Below, piece by piece: positions 36,628-46,067 of a stretch of 64,000 nt of DNA (its first letter is position 1; each line of letters opens with the position of its first letter). The notes beneath the pieces are model-generated. The model saw only the letters and a list, made by a program, of their open reading frames with translations, searched no databases and had not been told where the DNA came from. Source of the DNA: Oscillospiraceae bacterium (lineage in GTDB: Bacteria; Bacillota; Clostridia; Oscillospirales; Ruminococcaceae). The stretch is taken from assembly GCA_017847835.1 (NCBI GenBank), contig JAGASH010000007.1, forward strand, positions 62,001 through 126,000, in the 5' to 3' direction. A program made the position numbers and the translations under genes.

Positions 36628-37896
36628 ATGAAGCTTGGCTTTAAGAAAATTACTGCGGCAATTGTCGCAGCGGCTGCTGCCGTATCGATGAGCGGCTGTA
36701 TGGACAACGGAAAGATTATGACCGTTGACGGAATGGAAATCAACAACGGAATTTATCTCTATTATCAGCAGACGGCTTATTCCACTGCGCAGACAAAAAT
36801 CAGCGAAGCACAGCAGGAAAAGCTCGACAAACTTGCCGATGAAATCATTAACGATACTTCTTCGGACAGCTCGTCGGATACATCAAGCTCGTCGAGCGAG
36901 ATTAAATACTTCGAGCAGACGATTGACGGAAAATCAACCTCTCAGTGGGTTAAGGACGAAACCCTTCGTCTTGTAAAGCAGTATGTCGGTGTTCTGAGAT
37001 TGTGTGAGCAGAAAGGAATTTCGCTTGAACAGAGCGAAATCGACGAAATCGCAGAACAGGTTAAAGGCGTATGGGAAAACAGCGATTACTATATGCAGTA
37101 CTTCTTTGGCTTTGATACAGCGGGACAGTACTACGAATCAAACGGCGTCGGCCGCGAATCCTACACGCTTATTAACAACGAAAAAGCGCTGAAGGATAAG
37201 CTCTTTGTAAAGCTCTACGACAAGGACGGCGAAAATCCCACACCCGACGAGAATATCGCTGCGTATGCAAAAGAAAACTATGCCTGCGGTGTTGTTTTGG
37301 GTTTCCCCTACAAGGATTACAAGGGAAATACCCTCACCTCTGACAGCGACAAAAAGGCTGTCGATGATTTGGCTGAGGAATATGCAAAGCGCATTTCAAG
37401 CGGCGAGAGCCTGATTGATATACAGTACGACTATGACCTCAAAGAGGAGCGCGACGAAGCAAGAGAACAGATTGAGGACTACTACGACAAAAAACCCGTC
37501 GAAGGCAAAACCAAAGAGGAATATGTTGCCGAGGAGCTTGAAAAGCTGACTGTTGACAGGGAAGAAAGCGAAGACGATATCATCGAGTTTTTCAAGAAGG
37601 ATAACAACACCCTTGTTGAAGAAGTTTCCGAGTTTATGTTCAAAGCAAAGGACGACGGAAAGGCAGAATTGCTGAAGACCGAGGGAAGCGTATTTGTTAT
37701 CGTAAGATATGATGTCACAGAAAAAACAGAGTGGATGGAAGACAATCGCACCACTGTTCTTATGGAATTGAAGAACGACGATTTCAACAAATATCTTGAT
37801 GATTTCTCGGCTAATCTCAGCGTAAACGCGAACTCTTATCTCGTGGATACAAAATACAAGCCCGAGCGTCTTGAAAGCACATCTGCGGCAAACTGA
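36628..37896 (+). CDS. Surface lipoprotein, possible SurA/PrsA-like chaperone
   Basis: A 422-residue protein after an AGGAGG site. The signal peptide (ITAAIVAAAAAVSMSGC) ends in lipobox MSGC. A Ser/Asp-rich linker (about 77-91, DTSSDSSSDTSSSSSE) is followed by a largely helical body rich in Glu, Lys and Tyr. The opening VDGMEINNGIYLYYQQTAY resembles the start of SurA/PrsA N-domains, and the final third is compatible with a degenerate rotamase domain. I see no clear parvulin active site, so a folding role is only a possibility. Confidence 0.65.
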   Translation: MKLGFKKITAAIVAAAAAVSMSGCMDNGKIMTVDGMEINNGIYLYYQQTAYSTAQTKISEAQQEKLDKLADEIINDTSSDSSSDTSSSSSEIKYFEQTIDGKSTSQWVKDETLRLVKQYVGVLRLCEQKGISLEQSEIDEIAEQVKGVWENSDYYMQYFFGFDTAGQYYESNGVGRESYTLINNEKALKDKLFVKLYDKDGENPTPDENIAAYAKENYACGVVLGFPYKDYKGNTLTSDSDKKAVDDLAEEYAKRISSGESLIDIQYDYDLKEERDEAREQIEDYYDKKPVEGKTKEEYVAEELEKLTVDREESEDDIIEFFKKDNNTLVEEVSEFMFKAKDDGKAELLKTEGSVFVIVRYDVTEKTEWMEDNRTTVLMELKNDDFNKYLDDFSANLSVNANSYLVDTKYKPERLESTSAAN

Positions 37897-37901
37897 TTGA
37901 A

Positions 37902-39806
37902 ATGTTACTGATGAGTTTAAGCGGCGTTTCGATGTCCTTTGCGGACAGAACGCTGTTCTCGGACGCAACGTTCGAGATTTATGACAAGGACAAAATCGGC
38001 TTTGTCGGAGTAAACGGAAGCGGAAAAACCACGCTTTTGCGGCTGATTAAAGGCGAGTTTACCTCGGACAGCGGTGATATTCACATCGCGGGCGGAATAA
38101 AAATCGGCTTTATGGAGCAGTTTGCCTGCAAGGACAGCGAAAAAACGCTCTATGACGAGGCTCTGACGGTTTTCGCGGAGCTTGAGGATATGGAGCTGGA
38201 GCTGGAGCAAATCCACGACAAAATCGACTTCGGCGACCACTCTCTCGAAACAATCGAGCGCCAGACGCGGCTTTCCGAGCAGTTTGAGCGCGAGGGCGGG
38301 CTTACCTACAAAAGCAGAACCGCTGCGGCTCTTTGCGGACTTGGCTTTTCGGAAAGCGATTTTTCGCTGAAAACCTCGGTTCTGAGCGGCGGACAGCGCT
38401 CAAAATTACAGCTTGCAAAGCTGCTTTTGTCGGGAGCCGACTTGCTGCTGCTCGACGAGCCGACAAATCATCTCGATATCGAGAGCGTGGAGTGGCTGGA
38501 GAAGTTTCTCGGAGATTACCGCGGAGCTTATCTCGTCATCTCCCACGACCGCTATTTTCTCGACAAAACGACCGAGCGCACAATCGAACTTGAAAACGGA
38601 CACGTCCGCGATTACAAGGGAAACTACTCGCGTTTTCTGGAACTGAAAGCGGAGTACCTTGAACGTGCGCAGAAGGAATATGACGCGGCGATGAAGGAAA
38701 TCAACCGCGTTGAGGGAATAATCGAGCAGCAAAAGCGCTGGAATCAGGCGCACAACTATGTCACGATTGCCTCGAAGCAAAAGCAGATTGACCGAATTGC
38801 GCAAACTCTCGAAAAGCCCGAGGACGCTCCCGACGCGATAAAATTCTCGTTCAAGAGCGCGGACGGCTGCGGAAACGACGTTTTGACGGCGAGAAATCTT
38901 GCGATTTCATTTGATGAAAAGCAGCTTTTTTCGGGCGTTAATCTTGAAATCAAAAAGGGCGAGCGCGTTTTCCTTATCGGCGGAAACGGCTGCGGAAAAA
39001 CCTCGCTGTTTCGCATTTTAACAGGCGAATACAGCGCGGACTGCGGTGAATTCAAGTTCGGTTCGCGGGTTCAGACGGGCTATTTTGATCAGTCGCAGCG
39101 CGGACTTCACGAGGAAAAAACCGCGTTCAGCGAGATACACGACGAGTACCCGAAAATGACCGAAACCGCTGTACGAACAGCACTCGCTTCGTTTTTGTTC
39201 AAGGGCGACGACGTGTTCAAGAAAATATCGGAGCTTTCTGGCGGCGAGCGCGCGAGGGTTGCGCTGTTGAAGCTGATGCTGTCGGGAGCGAATTTCCTGC
39301 TGCTCGACGAGCCGACAAACCACCTCGATATCTCGTCCTGCGAGGCGCTTGAAAACGCGCTTCTGAACTATGACGGCACGCTGTTCATCATAAGCCACGA
39401 CCGCTATCTGATAAACAAACTCGCGGACAGGGTTTACAAGCTGAACAAAACAGGCACGGATAATTACCTCGGAAACTACGATTATTACCTTGAAAAATCG
39501 GCTGAGCTTGCTCCGACAATCGAGGAGAAGAAGCCGAAAAAATCCGACAATGCGCTTGATTACAAGCAGAAGAAAGAGCGCGAGTCCGAGCGCAGAAAGC
39601 TGAATACCCGTGTTAATCGGCTTGAAGCAGAAATCGAGGAGCTTGACGGGAAAATCAATGAGCTGAACGAGGCGCTGAGCGAGCTTTCGGATTATCAGAA
39701 GGCGCTTGAGATGTCCGAGGAGCTTGAGGAAATCCGCAAGCGGCAGGAAGCGGCTATGGAAGAATGGGAAGCGGCAACGGCGGCTTTGGAGGAGTTCGAT
39801 GACTAA
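37902..39806 (+). CDS. ABC-F family ATPase with C-terminal coiled coil
   Basis: A 634-residue protein with two ABC domains and no membrane segment. Walker A motifs are GVNGSGKTTLLR and GGNGCGKTSLFR, signature motifs LSGGQRSKLQLA and LSGGERARVALL, and Walker B LLLLDEPTNHLD and FLLLDEPTNHLD. The inter-domain linker (P-site tRNA interaction motif) lies around AMKEINRVEGIIEQQKRWNQ. The last about 100 residues are a coiled coil (SERRKLNTRVNRLEAEIEEL), as in Uup/YdiF-like members. ABC-F proteins act on the ribosome. The start is weakly supported; the ATG at 37911 is an alternative. Confidence 0.94.
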   Translation: MLLMSLSGVSMSFADRTLFSDATFEIYDKDKIGFVGVNGSGKTTLLRLIKGEFTSDSGDIHIAGGIKIGFMEQFACKDSEKTLYDEALTVFAELEDMELELEQIHDKIDFGDHSLETIERQTRLSEQFEREGGLTYKSRTAAALCGLGFSESDFSLKTSVLSGGQRSKLQLAKLLLSGADLLLLDEPTNHLDIESVEWLEKFLGDYRGAYLVISHDRYFLDKTTERTIELENGHVRDYKGNYSRFLELKAEYLERAQKEYDAAMKEINRVEGIIEQQKRWNQAHNYVTIASKQKQIDRIAQTLEKPEDAPDAIKFSFKSADGCGNDVLTARNLAISFDEKQLFSGVNLEIKKGERVFLIGGNGCGKTSLFRILTGEYSADCGEFKFGSRVQTGYFDQSQRGLHEEKTAFSEIHDEYPKMTETAVRTALASFLFKGDDVFKKISELSGGERARVALLKLMLSGANFLLLDEPTNHLDISSCEALENALLNYDGTLFIISHDRYLINKLADRVYKLNKTGTDNYLGNYDYYLEKSAELAPTIEEKKPKKSDNALDYKQKKERESERRKLNTRVNRLEAEIEELDGKINELNEALSELSDYQKALEMSEELEEIRKRQEAAMEEWEAATAALEEFDD

Positions 39807-40131
39807 ACAAATCAAGGCGTATCTCGCGCTGCTGGAGCAGTTTTTCTCGGTTGAACACGAAAACGAGGAGCTGTTGAAAATGCGCGCGGAGCTTCTTCAG
39901 CGGATTGAATTCTATCAGCACGAACGACTGGTTCACCTTTTGGTGACGTTGTTTTTCGCGGTGTTTTTCCTGATTTCATTTTCACTTACGCTGACAGTCG
40001 GCGGCTGGGGCGCGATTACGCTCACGATACTGTTTCTCGGGCTGCTCGTGCCGTACATAAAGCACTACTTTTTCCTCGAAAATTCCGTGCAGAAAATGTA
40101 CACATATTACTATAAAATTGAAAAGCTTTAA
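39799..40131 (+). CDS. Small two-helix membrane protein
   Basis: 110 residues from an ATG at 39799 that overlaps the ABC-F stop by 8 bases. A GGAGG site lies 6 bases upstream, so a start further upstream is not needed. Residues 1-40 are helical and acidic (LLEQFFSVEHENEELLKMRA). Two membrane helices follow at about 44-62 and 66-84 (LVTLFFAVFFLISFSLTL and WGAITLTILFLGLLVPYI). I do not recognise the family. Overlap and terminator placement show that it is the last gene of the transcript. Confidence 0.75.
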   Translation: MTKQIKAYLALLEQFFSVEHENEELLKMRAELLQRIEFYQHERLVHLLVTLFFAVFFLISFSLTLTVGGWGAITLTILFLGLLVPYIKHYFFLENSVQKMYTYYYKIEKL

Positions 40132-40139
40132 CGATAACT

Positions 40140-40172
40140 CCCCTATTTTTTTACATAGGGGGGTATTTTTTT
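40140..40172 (+). terminator. Intrinsic terminator after the ABC-F/membrane protein pair
   Basis: A 7-bp stem CCCCTAT/ATAGGGG (40140-40146 and 40155-40161) is followed by GGTATTTTTTT. Confidence 0.85.
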
Positions 40173-40173
40173 A

Positions 40174-40202
40174 TTGACTTTTACGGAAAAGTGTTGTATA
40201 AT
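40174..40202 (+). promoter_or_regulatory. SigA-type promoter of the SPFH gene
   Basis: TTGACT (40174-40179), a 17-base spacer and TATAAT (40197-40202). It starts directly after the T-run of the preceding terminator. Confidence 0.8.
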
Positions 40203-40243
40203 AAAAGTATCGGAAAAATTCATTTCGGAAAGGAGTTTTCACA

Positions 40244-41569
40244 ATGGGTTTATTAAAAGCAGGTATAGGCGCTCTTTCCGGAGTTCTCGCGGATTCCTGG
40301 AGAGATTATTTTTATTGTGACGCATTAAGCTCTGATGTTCTCGCGGCACGCGGCTTCAAAAAGACCGACAAGAGAAGCTCGAACACAAAGGGCTCCGATA
40401 ACGTTATCTCGAACGGCTCGATTATTAACGTAAACGAGGGACAGTGCGCGCTTATCGTTGACAACGGCAAGGTTGCGGAAATTTGTGCCGAGGCAGGAGA
40501 ATTTGTGTACGACCAGTCCAGCCAGCCTTCCATTTTCTACGGAAATCTCGGCGACTCAATCGCACAGACCTTCAAGGAAATCGGCAAGCGCTTTTCCTTC
40601 GGCGGCTCTGCGCCGGTTGACCAGAGAATTTACTTCATCAACACAAAGGAAATTATGAGCAACCGTTACGGTACGACAAATCCTATTCCTTTCCGTGTTG
40701 TTGACAGAAATATCGGTCTTGACGTTGACGTTTCGCTTCGCTGCAACGGTGAGTATTCATACAGAATTGTAAATCCGATTTTGTTCTACACAAACGTTTG
40801 CGCAAACTTCACGGATACTTTCAACAGAAGCAATATCGACAGTATGCTGAAAAGCGAAATTATAAGCGCGCTTCAGCCCGCTCTCGGAAAGCTCTCGGAT
40901 ATCGGTGTTAGACCGAGCGCTCTCCCCTCTCACACCCTCGAAATCTGCGACTCGCTCAATGAACAGCTCTCGCAGAAATGGGGCGGACTTCGCGGTATCA
41001 CAATCAGCTCGTTCAATATGAACGCGCCGACTATCCCGCCCGAGGACCAGGAGATGATAAAGCAGCTCCAGAGAACCGCTGTTATGCGCGACCCCGGAAT
41101 GGCTGCCGCGAACCTGTCGATGTCGCAGGGTGACGCAATGAAAATTGCTGCGGGCAACTCCGGCGGCGCTATGATGGGCTTTATGGGAATGAATATGGCT
41201 CAGCAGAACGGCGGAATGAACGCACAAAGCCTTTACAATATGGCAGCTCAGCAGCAGGCTCAGCAAGCACAGCAGGCTCAGACTCAGCAGCAGGCTGCAA
41301 ACGAGTGGACTTGCTCGTGCGGCACAAAGAATGTCGGCAATTTCTGTATGTCCTGCGGAAATAAAAAGCCCGCTGCGGAAAACGGCTGGACTTGCGGCTG
41401 CGGTACGGTAAACAAGGGCAAGTTCTGTATGAACTGCGGCAAACCTAAGCCCGCAGGTGTTCCGCTTTACAAGTGCGACAAGTGCGGCTGGGAGCCCGAA
41501 GACCCCGCAAATCCCCCGAAATTCTGCCCCGAGTGCGGCGACCCGTTTGACGCGGACGATATAGTTTAA
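40244..41569 (+). CDS. SPFH-domain protein with C-terminal zinc ribbons (YdjI-like)
   Basis: A 441-residue protein. The first about 290 residues are an SPFH/band-7-like domain without a membrane helix (VNEGQCALIVDNGKVAEICA, FRVVDRNIGLDVDVSLRCNG). A Met/Gln/Ala-rich linker follows. The C-terminus has three zinc ribbons: WTCSCGTKNVGNFCMSCG, WTCGCGTVNKGKFCMNCG and YKCDKCGWEPED...FCPECG. Bacillus YdjI has this layout and lies in a pspA-type membrane-stress operon. Here the gene is monocistronic and no PspA homologue is in the window. I infer a membrane-associated scaffold. Confidence 0.85.
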   Translation: MGLLKAGIGALSGVLADSWRDYFYCDALSSDVLAARGFKKTDKRSSNTKGSDNVISNGSIINVNEGQCALIVDNGKVAEICAEAGEFVYDQSSQPSIFYGNLGDSIAQTFKEIGKRFSFGGSAPVDQRIYFINTKEIMSNRYGTTNPIPFRVVDRNIGLDVDVSLRCNGEYSYRIVNPILFYTNVCANFTDTFNRSNIDSMLKSEIISALQPALGKLSDIGVRPSALPSHTLEICDSLNEQLSQKWGGLRGITISSFNMNAPTIPPEDQEMIKQLQRTAVMRDPGMAAANLSMSQGDAMKIAAGNSGGAMMGFMGMNMAQQNGGMNAQSLYNMAAQQQAQQAQQAQTQQQAANEWTCSCGTKNVGNFCMSCGNKKPAAENGWTCGCGTVNKGKFCMNCGKPKPAGVPLYKCDKCGWEPEDPANPPKFCPECGDPFDADDIV

Positions 41570-41581
41570 TTTTCACAAGAT

Positions 41582-41617
41582 AATTCCCCCGAAACCGTCA
41601 TATTTCGGGGGAATTTT
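41582..41617. terminator. Strong, symmetric intrinsic terminator
   Basis: A 13-bp perfect stem (41582-41594 and 41603-41615) with an 8-base loop and A/T-rich flanks on both sides, 12 bases after the SPFH stop. Confidence 0.85.
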
Positions 41618-41619
41618 GC

Positions 41620-41648
41620 TTGACAAAACAAATAGAATGTGTTAAAAT
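41620..41648 (+). promoter_or_regulatory. SigA-type promoter of pth-mfd
   Basis: TTGACA (41620-41625), a 17-base spacer and TAAAAT (41643-41648). Confidence 0.8.
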
Positions 41649-41730
41649 AAGTATGCTGAATATGTGACCGCCCGCATTGATTTGCGAGCGGAATTTGTCG
41701 TTGTGAAAAAAGTTGAAAAAAGGTGAAAAA

Positions 41731-42357
41731 ATGTCGGTATTTGATATATTTAAAAAGCTGGAAAGTGAGAAAAATGCGCCTGTCGGAGCGGTTGAGTATA
41801 TCGTCTGCGGTCTGGGAAATCCCGGCACGGAGTACGAAAACACGCGCCATAATATCGGGTTTATGACAATTGATTCTTTGTGTGAAAAGCTCGGAGTGAG
41901 CTGCAAAAAGCTGAAATTCAAGTCGCTGACTTGTGACGCGATGATTTCGGGAAAACGCTGCCTGATAATGAAGCCGACCACTTTTATGAACAAAAGCGGA
42001 AAGGCAGTGACGGAGGCAATGAAGTTCTATAAAATCCCGCCGGAGCGCTGTATTATTGTGTTTGACGACATTTCGCTGGAGCCGGGAAATCTGCGTATTC
42101 GCAGAAAAGGCAGCGACGGCGGTCACAACGGCATAAAAAATATCATCTATCTTTCGGGAAGCGACGCGTTTCCACGCATTAAAATGGGAGTAGGCGCAAA
42201 GCCGCACCCCGACTATAATCTCGCGGACTGGGTTCTCGGGCACTTCAAAAAAGAGGACGGAGAAAAGCTTGAAAAGTGCTTTGACAATGCGGTTTCTGCG
42301 ATTGAACTTATGGTTGACGGCAAAATCAACGAAGCGATGAACAAATACAATTCTTGA
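41731..42357 (+). CDS. pth: Peptidyl-tRNA hydrolase
   Basis: 208 residues from an ATG at 41731 with a GGTG site. The in-frame TTG at 41713 has no ribosome site. It carries the Pth core: CGLGNPGTEYENTRHNIGF with the catalytic His, KPTTFMNKSGKAV, DDISLEPGNLRIRRKGSDGGHNGIKNI (given by its start DDISLEPGNLRI and its end GGHNGIKNI). It releases peptides from drop-off peptidyl-tRNA. About 25 extra residues precede the core (MSVFDIFKKLESEKNAPVGA). pth next to mfd is a common Firmicute arrangement; the gap here is 7 bases. Confidence 0.95.
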   Translation: MSVFDIFKKLESEKNAPVGAVEYIVCGLGNPGTEYENTRHNIGFMTIDSLCEKLGVSCKKLKFKSLTCDAMISGKRCLIMKPTTFMNKSGKAVTEAMKFYKIPPERCIIVFDDISLEPGNLRIRRKGSDGGHNGIKNIIYLSGSDAFPRIKMGVGAKPHPDYNLADWVLGHFKKEDGEKLEKCFDNAVSAIELMVDGKINEAMNKYNS

Positions 42358-42364
42358 GGTTTGT

Positions 42365-45300
42365 ATGAACTTTTTTATAAATGCCGCAAGGCAAAACAAG
42401 GATTTCTCGCGGCTTGAAAAATATCTTGACGGAAATAACCCCCTGCCCGCTCTTGTAACGGGCGTTTCGGCTATTCACAAGGCGCATTTTATCGCGGGAC
42501 TGCTAGGCGGTGAAAAAGCACGGAAAACGCTTGTCGTGATGAAAAACGAGAGCGACGCGGTGAAGCTCTGCGCGGATATTAATATGCTGCTCGGCAAAAA
42601 CGCGGCTCTGCTCTGCCCCGAAAAAGAGATGATTTTGGCTGACACCGAAGCGTCCTCGAAGGAGTACGAGCACAAGCGTATAAACGCGCTTTCTGCGCTG
42701 ATTGAGGGGAAATGCAAGGCAATCGTCTGCTCGGCGGCTTCGGCAATTCAGCTCACAATCCCGCCCGAAGAGCTGAAAAATCACACGTTTGAGATAAGCT
42801 GCGGCGATGAAATCGACAAGGACGAGCTTGTGAAAAAGCTGATTTCGGCGGGATATTCGCGCGCGGGTCAGATTGACGGAAGCGGGCAGTTTTCCGTTCG
42901 TGGAGGTATTGTGGACGTTTTCCCTCCGAGCAGCGACGTGCCGTTTCGTATGGAGTTTTTCGGTGATGAAATCGACAGCCTCGGGCAATTTGACCTTGAA
43001 ACACAGCGCAGAACCGAAGCTCTCGACAAAATCGTGATTTCTCCCGCTCGGGAAACTCTGTTCGAGAGCGGTGAAATCCTTTGCGGGAAAATCGAGGCGC
43101 TTGCGAAAAAGCTTCGCGGAAAGAGCGCTGAAAAAGTTCGCGAGAGGCTTGAAAAGGACGTTCAGAAGATAAAAGACGGCGGTTTTCCGAGTAACATCGA
43201 CCGCTATTTCCCGCTTTGCTATGACAACGAAGCGACCGTTTTCGATTACGCGGAAAGCGTAATTTTGTGCGAAAACACGGCTGTGCGCGAGGGTGTTCGC
43301 TCGGCGACGCTTCAGCACTCCGAGGATATAAAAATCCTGCTCGATGAAGCGAAAATCTGCAAGGGTATCGACCGCTTTATGCTCACGAAAAACGAGGCAG
43401 CCGCGGTGATTAAGGAGAAAACCCGCGCGTATTTAGAGTCGTTTCTGAGCGGCGGCGGGCTTGAACTCGGAACTGCAATCAACGTCGGCGACGCAATCCA
43501 GACGGCTCCGTGGAGCGGTGAATACAAAATTCTCGAGGACGAAATGCGCGGGCTTCTTGAGAAGAATTACTGCTGCTTTATCTTCGCGGGAACGAAAAAA
43601 GGCGCGCAAAATCTCGCAGATGATTTGCGTGACGACGGCTTCCCTGCCGATTATTACGAAAATCCCGAGGATTTGATTTCGGGAAAGGTTATCGTCACGG
43701 CGGGAACGCTATCGGCGGGCGCGGAGTACCGCGAGCAGAAACTTTGCGTGTTCACGCACACTTCCGTTCACGCCGAACGCAAAAAGTCTGCAAAAAGAAA
43801 AAGCGCGGGCGAAGAAATCCGCTCGCTTGAAGATATTTCCGTGGGTGACCTTGTGGTGCATTACGCACACGGAATAGGCGTTTTTGACGGTGTTCACAAG
43901 ATTGACGCGGGCGGTGTTTCAAAGGACTATATCCGCATAAAATACGCGGGTGCGGACGTGCTGCACGTTCCCGTAACGCAGCTTGATTTGGTGTCGAGAT
44001 ATATCGGCACGGGCGATGTTTCCACGGTGAAGCTGAACAAGCTGAACTCCGAGCAGTGGCAGAAATCCAAGGCAAAGGCAAAGGCTGCCGCTAAGGAAAT
44101 GGCTGCGGAACTGATTGAACTTTACGCGAAACGTATGAAGTCAAAGGGCTTCGCGTTCCCCGAGGACGACGAGCTTCAGGACGATTTCGAGCAGCATTTT
44201 CCCTATATCGAAACCAACTCGCAAATGCGCTGTATCGACGAAATCAAGTCGGATATGCAAAAGGAACAGCCGATGGAGCGACTTTTGTGCGGCGATGTCG
44301 GCTTCGGAAAAACCGAGGTTGCACTGAGGGCTGCGTTCAAGTGTATCGAAAGCGGAAAGCAGTGCGCTCTTCTCGCTCCGACAACCGTTCTCGCGTGGCA
44401 GCACTATCAGACGGCAACCGCGCGAATGGAAGGTTTTCCTGTAAATATCGCGCTTCTGTCGCGCTATAAAACGGCAAAGGAGCAGAAAGAGATACTGAAA
44501 AGCCTTGCTTCGGGAAGAATTGATTTTGTTATCGGAACGCACAGAATTGTGCAAAACGACGTGGTTTTCAAGGATTTGGGACTTGTCATAATCGACGAGG
44601 AGCAGCGCTTTGGTGTTGCCCACAAGGAGAAATTCAAGGAAAGCTTCAACGGTGTGGATATCCTGTCACTTTCGGCAACACCCATTCCGAGAACGCTGAA
44701 TATGGCAATGAGCGGTATTCGCGATATGAGCGTTCTTGACGAGCCGCCTCAGGACAGACAGCCCGTGTCAAGCTATGTTCTGGAACACGACTGGAGTATC
44801 ATCGCGGGCGCAATTCAAAAGGAGCTTCGGCGCGGCGGTCAGGCATACTATATCCACAACAGGATTGAAAGCATTTACGGCTGCGCGGAGAAATTGCAGT
44901 CGCTGCTTCCCGAGGCAAAAATCGGCGTCGCACACGGAAGAATGTCCGAAAACGAGCTTCTGGAAGTCTGGCGGCAGCTGCTTGACGGCGAGCTTGACGT
45001 TCTCGTTTGCACAACGATTATCGAAACGGGAGTTGACGTGCCGAACGTAAACACGCTGATTATCGAAGACGCAGACTATATGGGACTTGCGCAGCTTCAT
45101 CAGCTTCGCGGACGCGTCGGCAGAACAAACAAGCGCGCGTTTGCGTATTTCTCGTTCAAACCGGGGAAGGTGCTCTCGGAAATATCGCAGCGCCGTCTTG
45201 ACGCAATCCGCGAGTTCACGCAGTTCGGAAGCGGCTTCAGAATTGCGCTTCGTGACCTCGAGATACGCGGTGCGGGTAGCATTTTGGGTGCTTCGCAGAG

Positions 45301-45853
45301 CGGTCATCTCGCGAATATCGGTTATGATATGTATTTGCAGCTGCTTGACGAGGCGGTGCGCGAGGAACGCGGTGAGAAGAACGTTCACAAGGAAGAATGT
45401 CTTGTTGATATCAGAATTAACGCGTTCATTCCCGAGGACTATATCTCAAATCAGGCACAGCGCGTTGACTGTTATCGGAAAATTGCGCGGATTAAGACGC
45501 AGAGCGACGCGGAGGATATCACGGACGAGCTGATTGACCGCTTCGGTGACCCGCCAAGCTCGGTTGTCGGACTGATTGAGGTTGCGCGGCTGAGGAATAT
45601 GGCGGCGGACTGTAATGTGTCGGAAATTTCGCAGACGGGCGAGGATTTGATTTTCTATATGTCGAAATTCGATATGCAAAGGCTGTCGGCGGTGACAAAG
45701 GCTGTCGGCAAGAAAATGCGGCTCGAAACCGTCGGCAGACCGCGAATGCTCGTCACCGCGGGCAAGGACAAGGACGCTCTTTCCGTGATGAAAACGGTGA
45801 TTTCGGCTATGTACGAGGCGGCTGAAAAGATTTCGGGTGAACAAAATGCTTGA
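42365..45853 (+). CDS. mfd: Transcription-repair coupling factor Mfd
   Basis: An 1162-residue protein of normal length. The N-terminal UvrB-homology region is followed by the RNA-polymerase-interacting CarD-like domain (ISVGDLVVHYAHGIGVFDG, about 493-511). The translocase follows, with Walker A GDVGFGKTEVALRAAFK (about 639-655), IIDEEQRFGV, LSATPIPRTLNMA and the RG-motif region HQLRGRVGRTNKRAF. The TRCF domain closes the protein. Mfd removes stalled RNA polymerase and recruits UvrA. Its end overlaps the start of a small membrane protein gene by 8 bases. Confidence 0.96.
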   Translation: MNFFINAARQNKDFSRLEKYLDGNNPLPALVTGVSAIHKAHFIAGLLGGEKARKTLVVMKNESDAVKLCADINMLLGKNAALLCPEKEMILADTEASSKEYEHKRINALSALIEGKCKAIVCSAASAIQLTIPPEELKNHTFEISCGDEIDKDELVKKLISAGYSRAGQIDGSGQFSVRGGIVDVFPPSSDVPFRMEFFGDEIDSLGQFDLETQRRTEALDKIVISPARETLFESGEILCGKIEALAKKLRGKSAEKVRERLEKDVQKIKDGGFPSNIDRYFPLCYDNEATVFDYAESVILCENTAVREGVRSATLQHSEDIKILLDEAKICKGIDRFMLTKNEAAAVIKEKTRAYLESFLSGGGLELGTAINVGDAIQTAPWSGEYKILEDEMRGLLEKNYCCFIFAGTKKGAQNLADDLRDDGFPADYYENPEDLISGKVIVTAGTLSAGAEYREQKLCVFTHTSVHAERKKSAKRKSAGEEIRSLEDISVGDLVVHYAHGIGVFDGVHKIDAGGVSKDYIRIKYAGADVLHVPVTQLDLVSRYIGTGDVSTVKLNKLNSEQWQKSKAKAKAAAKEMAAELIELYAKRMKSKGFAFPEDDELQDDFEQHFPYIETNSQMRCIDEIKSDMQKEQPMERLLCGDVGFGKTEVALRAAFKCIESGKQCALLAPTTVLAWQHYQTATARMEGFPVNIALLSRYKTAKEQKEILKSLASGRIDFVIGTHRIVQNDVVFKDLGLVIIDEEQRFGVAHKEKFKESFNGVDILSLSATPIPRTLNMAMSGIRDMSVLDEPPQDRQPVSSYVLEHDWSIIAGAIQKELRRGGQAYYIHNRIESIYGCAEKLQSLLPEAKIGVAHGRMSENELLEVWRQLLDGELDVLVCTTIIETGVDVPNVNTLIIEDADYMGLAQLHQLRGRVGRTNKRAFAYFSFKPGKVLSEISQRRLDAIREFTQFGSGFRIALRDLEIRGAGSILGASQSGHLANIGYDMYLQLLDEAVREERGEKNVHKEECLVDIRINAFIPEDYISNQAQRVDCYRKIARIKTQSDAEDITDELIDRFGDPPSSVVGLIEVARLRNMAADCNVSEISQTGEDLIFYMSKFDMQRLSAVTKAVGKKMRLETVGRPRMLVTAGKDKDALSVMKTVISAMYEAAEKISGEQNA

Positions 45854-46031
45854 TTTTCTCGCAAACAACTGGATAAATCTCGTAATCGGCGGAGCTTTGC
45901 TTGCGGCGGTAGTGATTGCTGTGGTGAAAATCGTAAAAAACAAACGCACGGGAAATTGCTACGGCGACTGCTCAAAATGCGGCGGGTGTTCCGGTGGAAG
46001 TTACTTCCACGCTATCAAAAAGGATAAATAA
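45846..46031 (+). CDS. Small Cys-rich membrane protein (FeoB-associated family type)
   Basis: 61 residues from an ATG at 45846 within the mfd stop region, preceded by GGGTG. One membrane helix (about 10-28, LVIGGALLAAVVIAVVKIV), then a short basic part and a cysteine cluster CYGDCSKCGGCSGG. This matches the small FeoB-associated Cys-rich membrane proteins, which are usually encoded next to feoAB and thought to aid ferrous iron handling. No feo gene is near; the gene is translationally coupled to mfd instead. The family call is by motif layout. Confidence 0.75.
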   Translation: MLDFLANNWINLVIGGALLAAVVIAVVKIVKNKRTGNCYGDCSKCGGCSGGSYFHAIKKDK

Positions 46032-46035
46032 AGGA

Positions 46036-46067
46036 AATCCCGAGAGAGTTTCTCGGGATTATTTTTT
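46036..46067. terminator. Bidirectional intrinsic terminator (mfd side and GNAT side)
   Basis: A perfect 10-bp stem AATCCCGAGA/TCTCGGGATT (46036-46045 and 46051-46060) is followed by ATTTTTT on the plus strand. It overlaps the convergent acetyltransferase stop. Confidence 0.85.
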
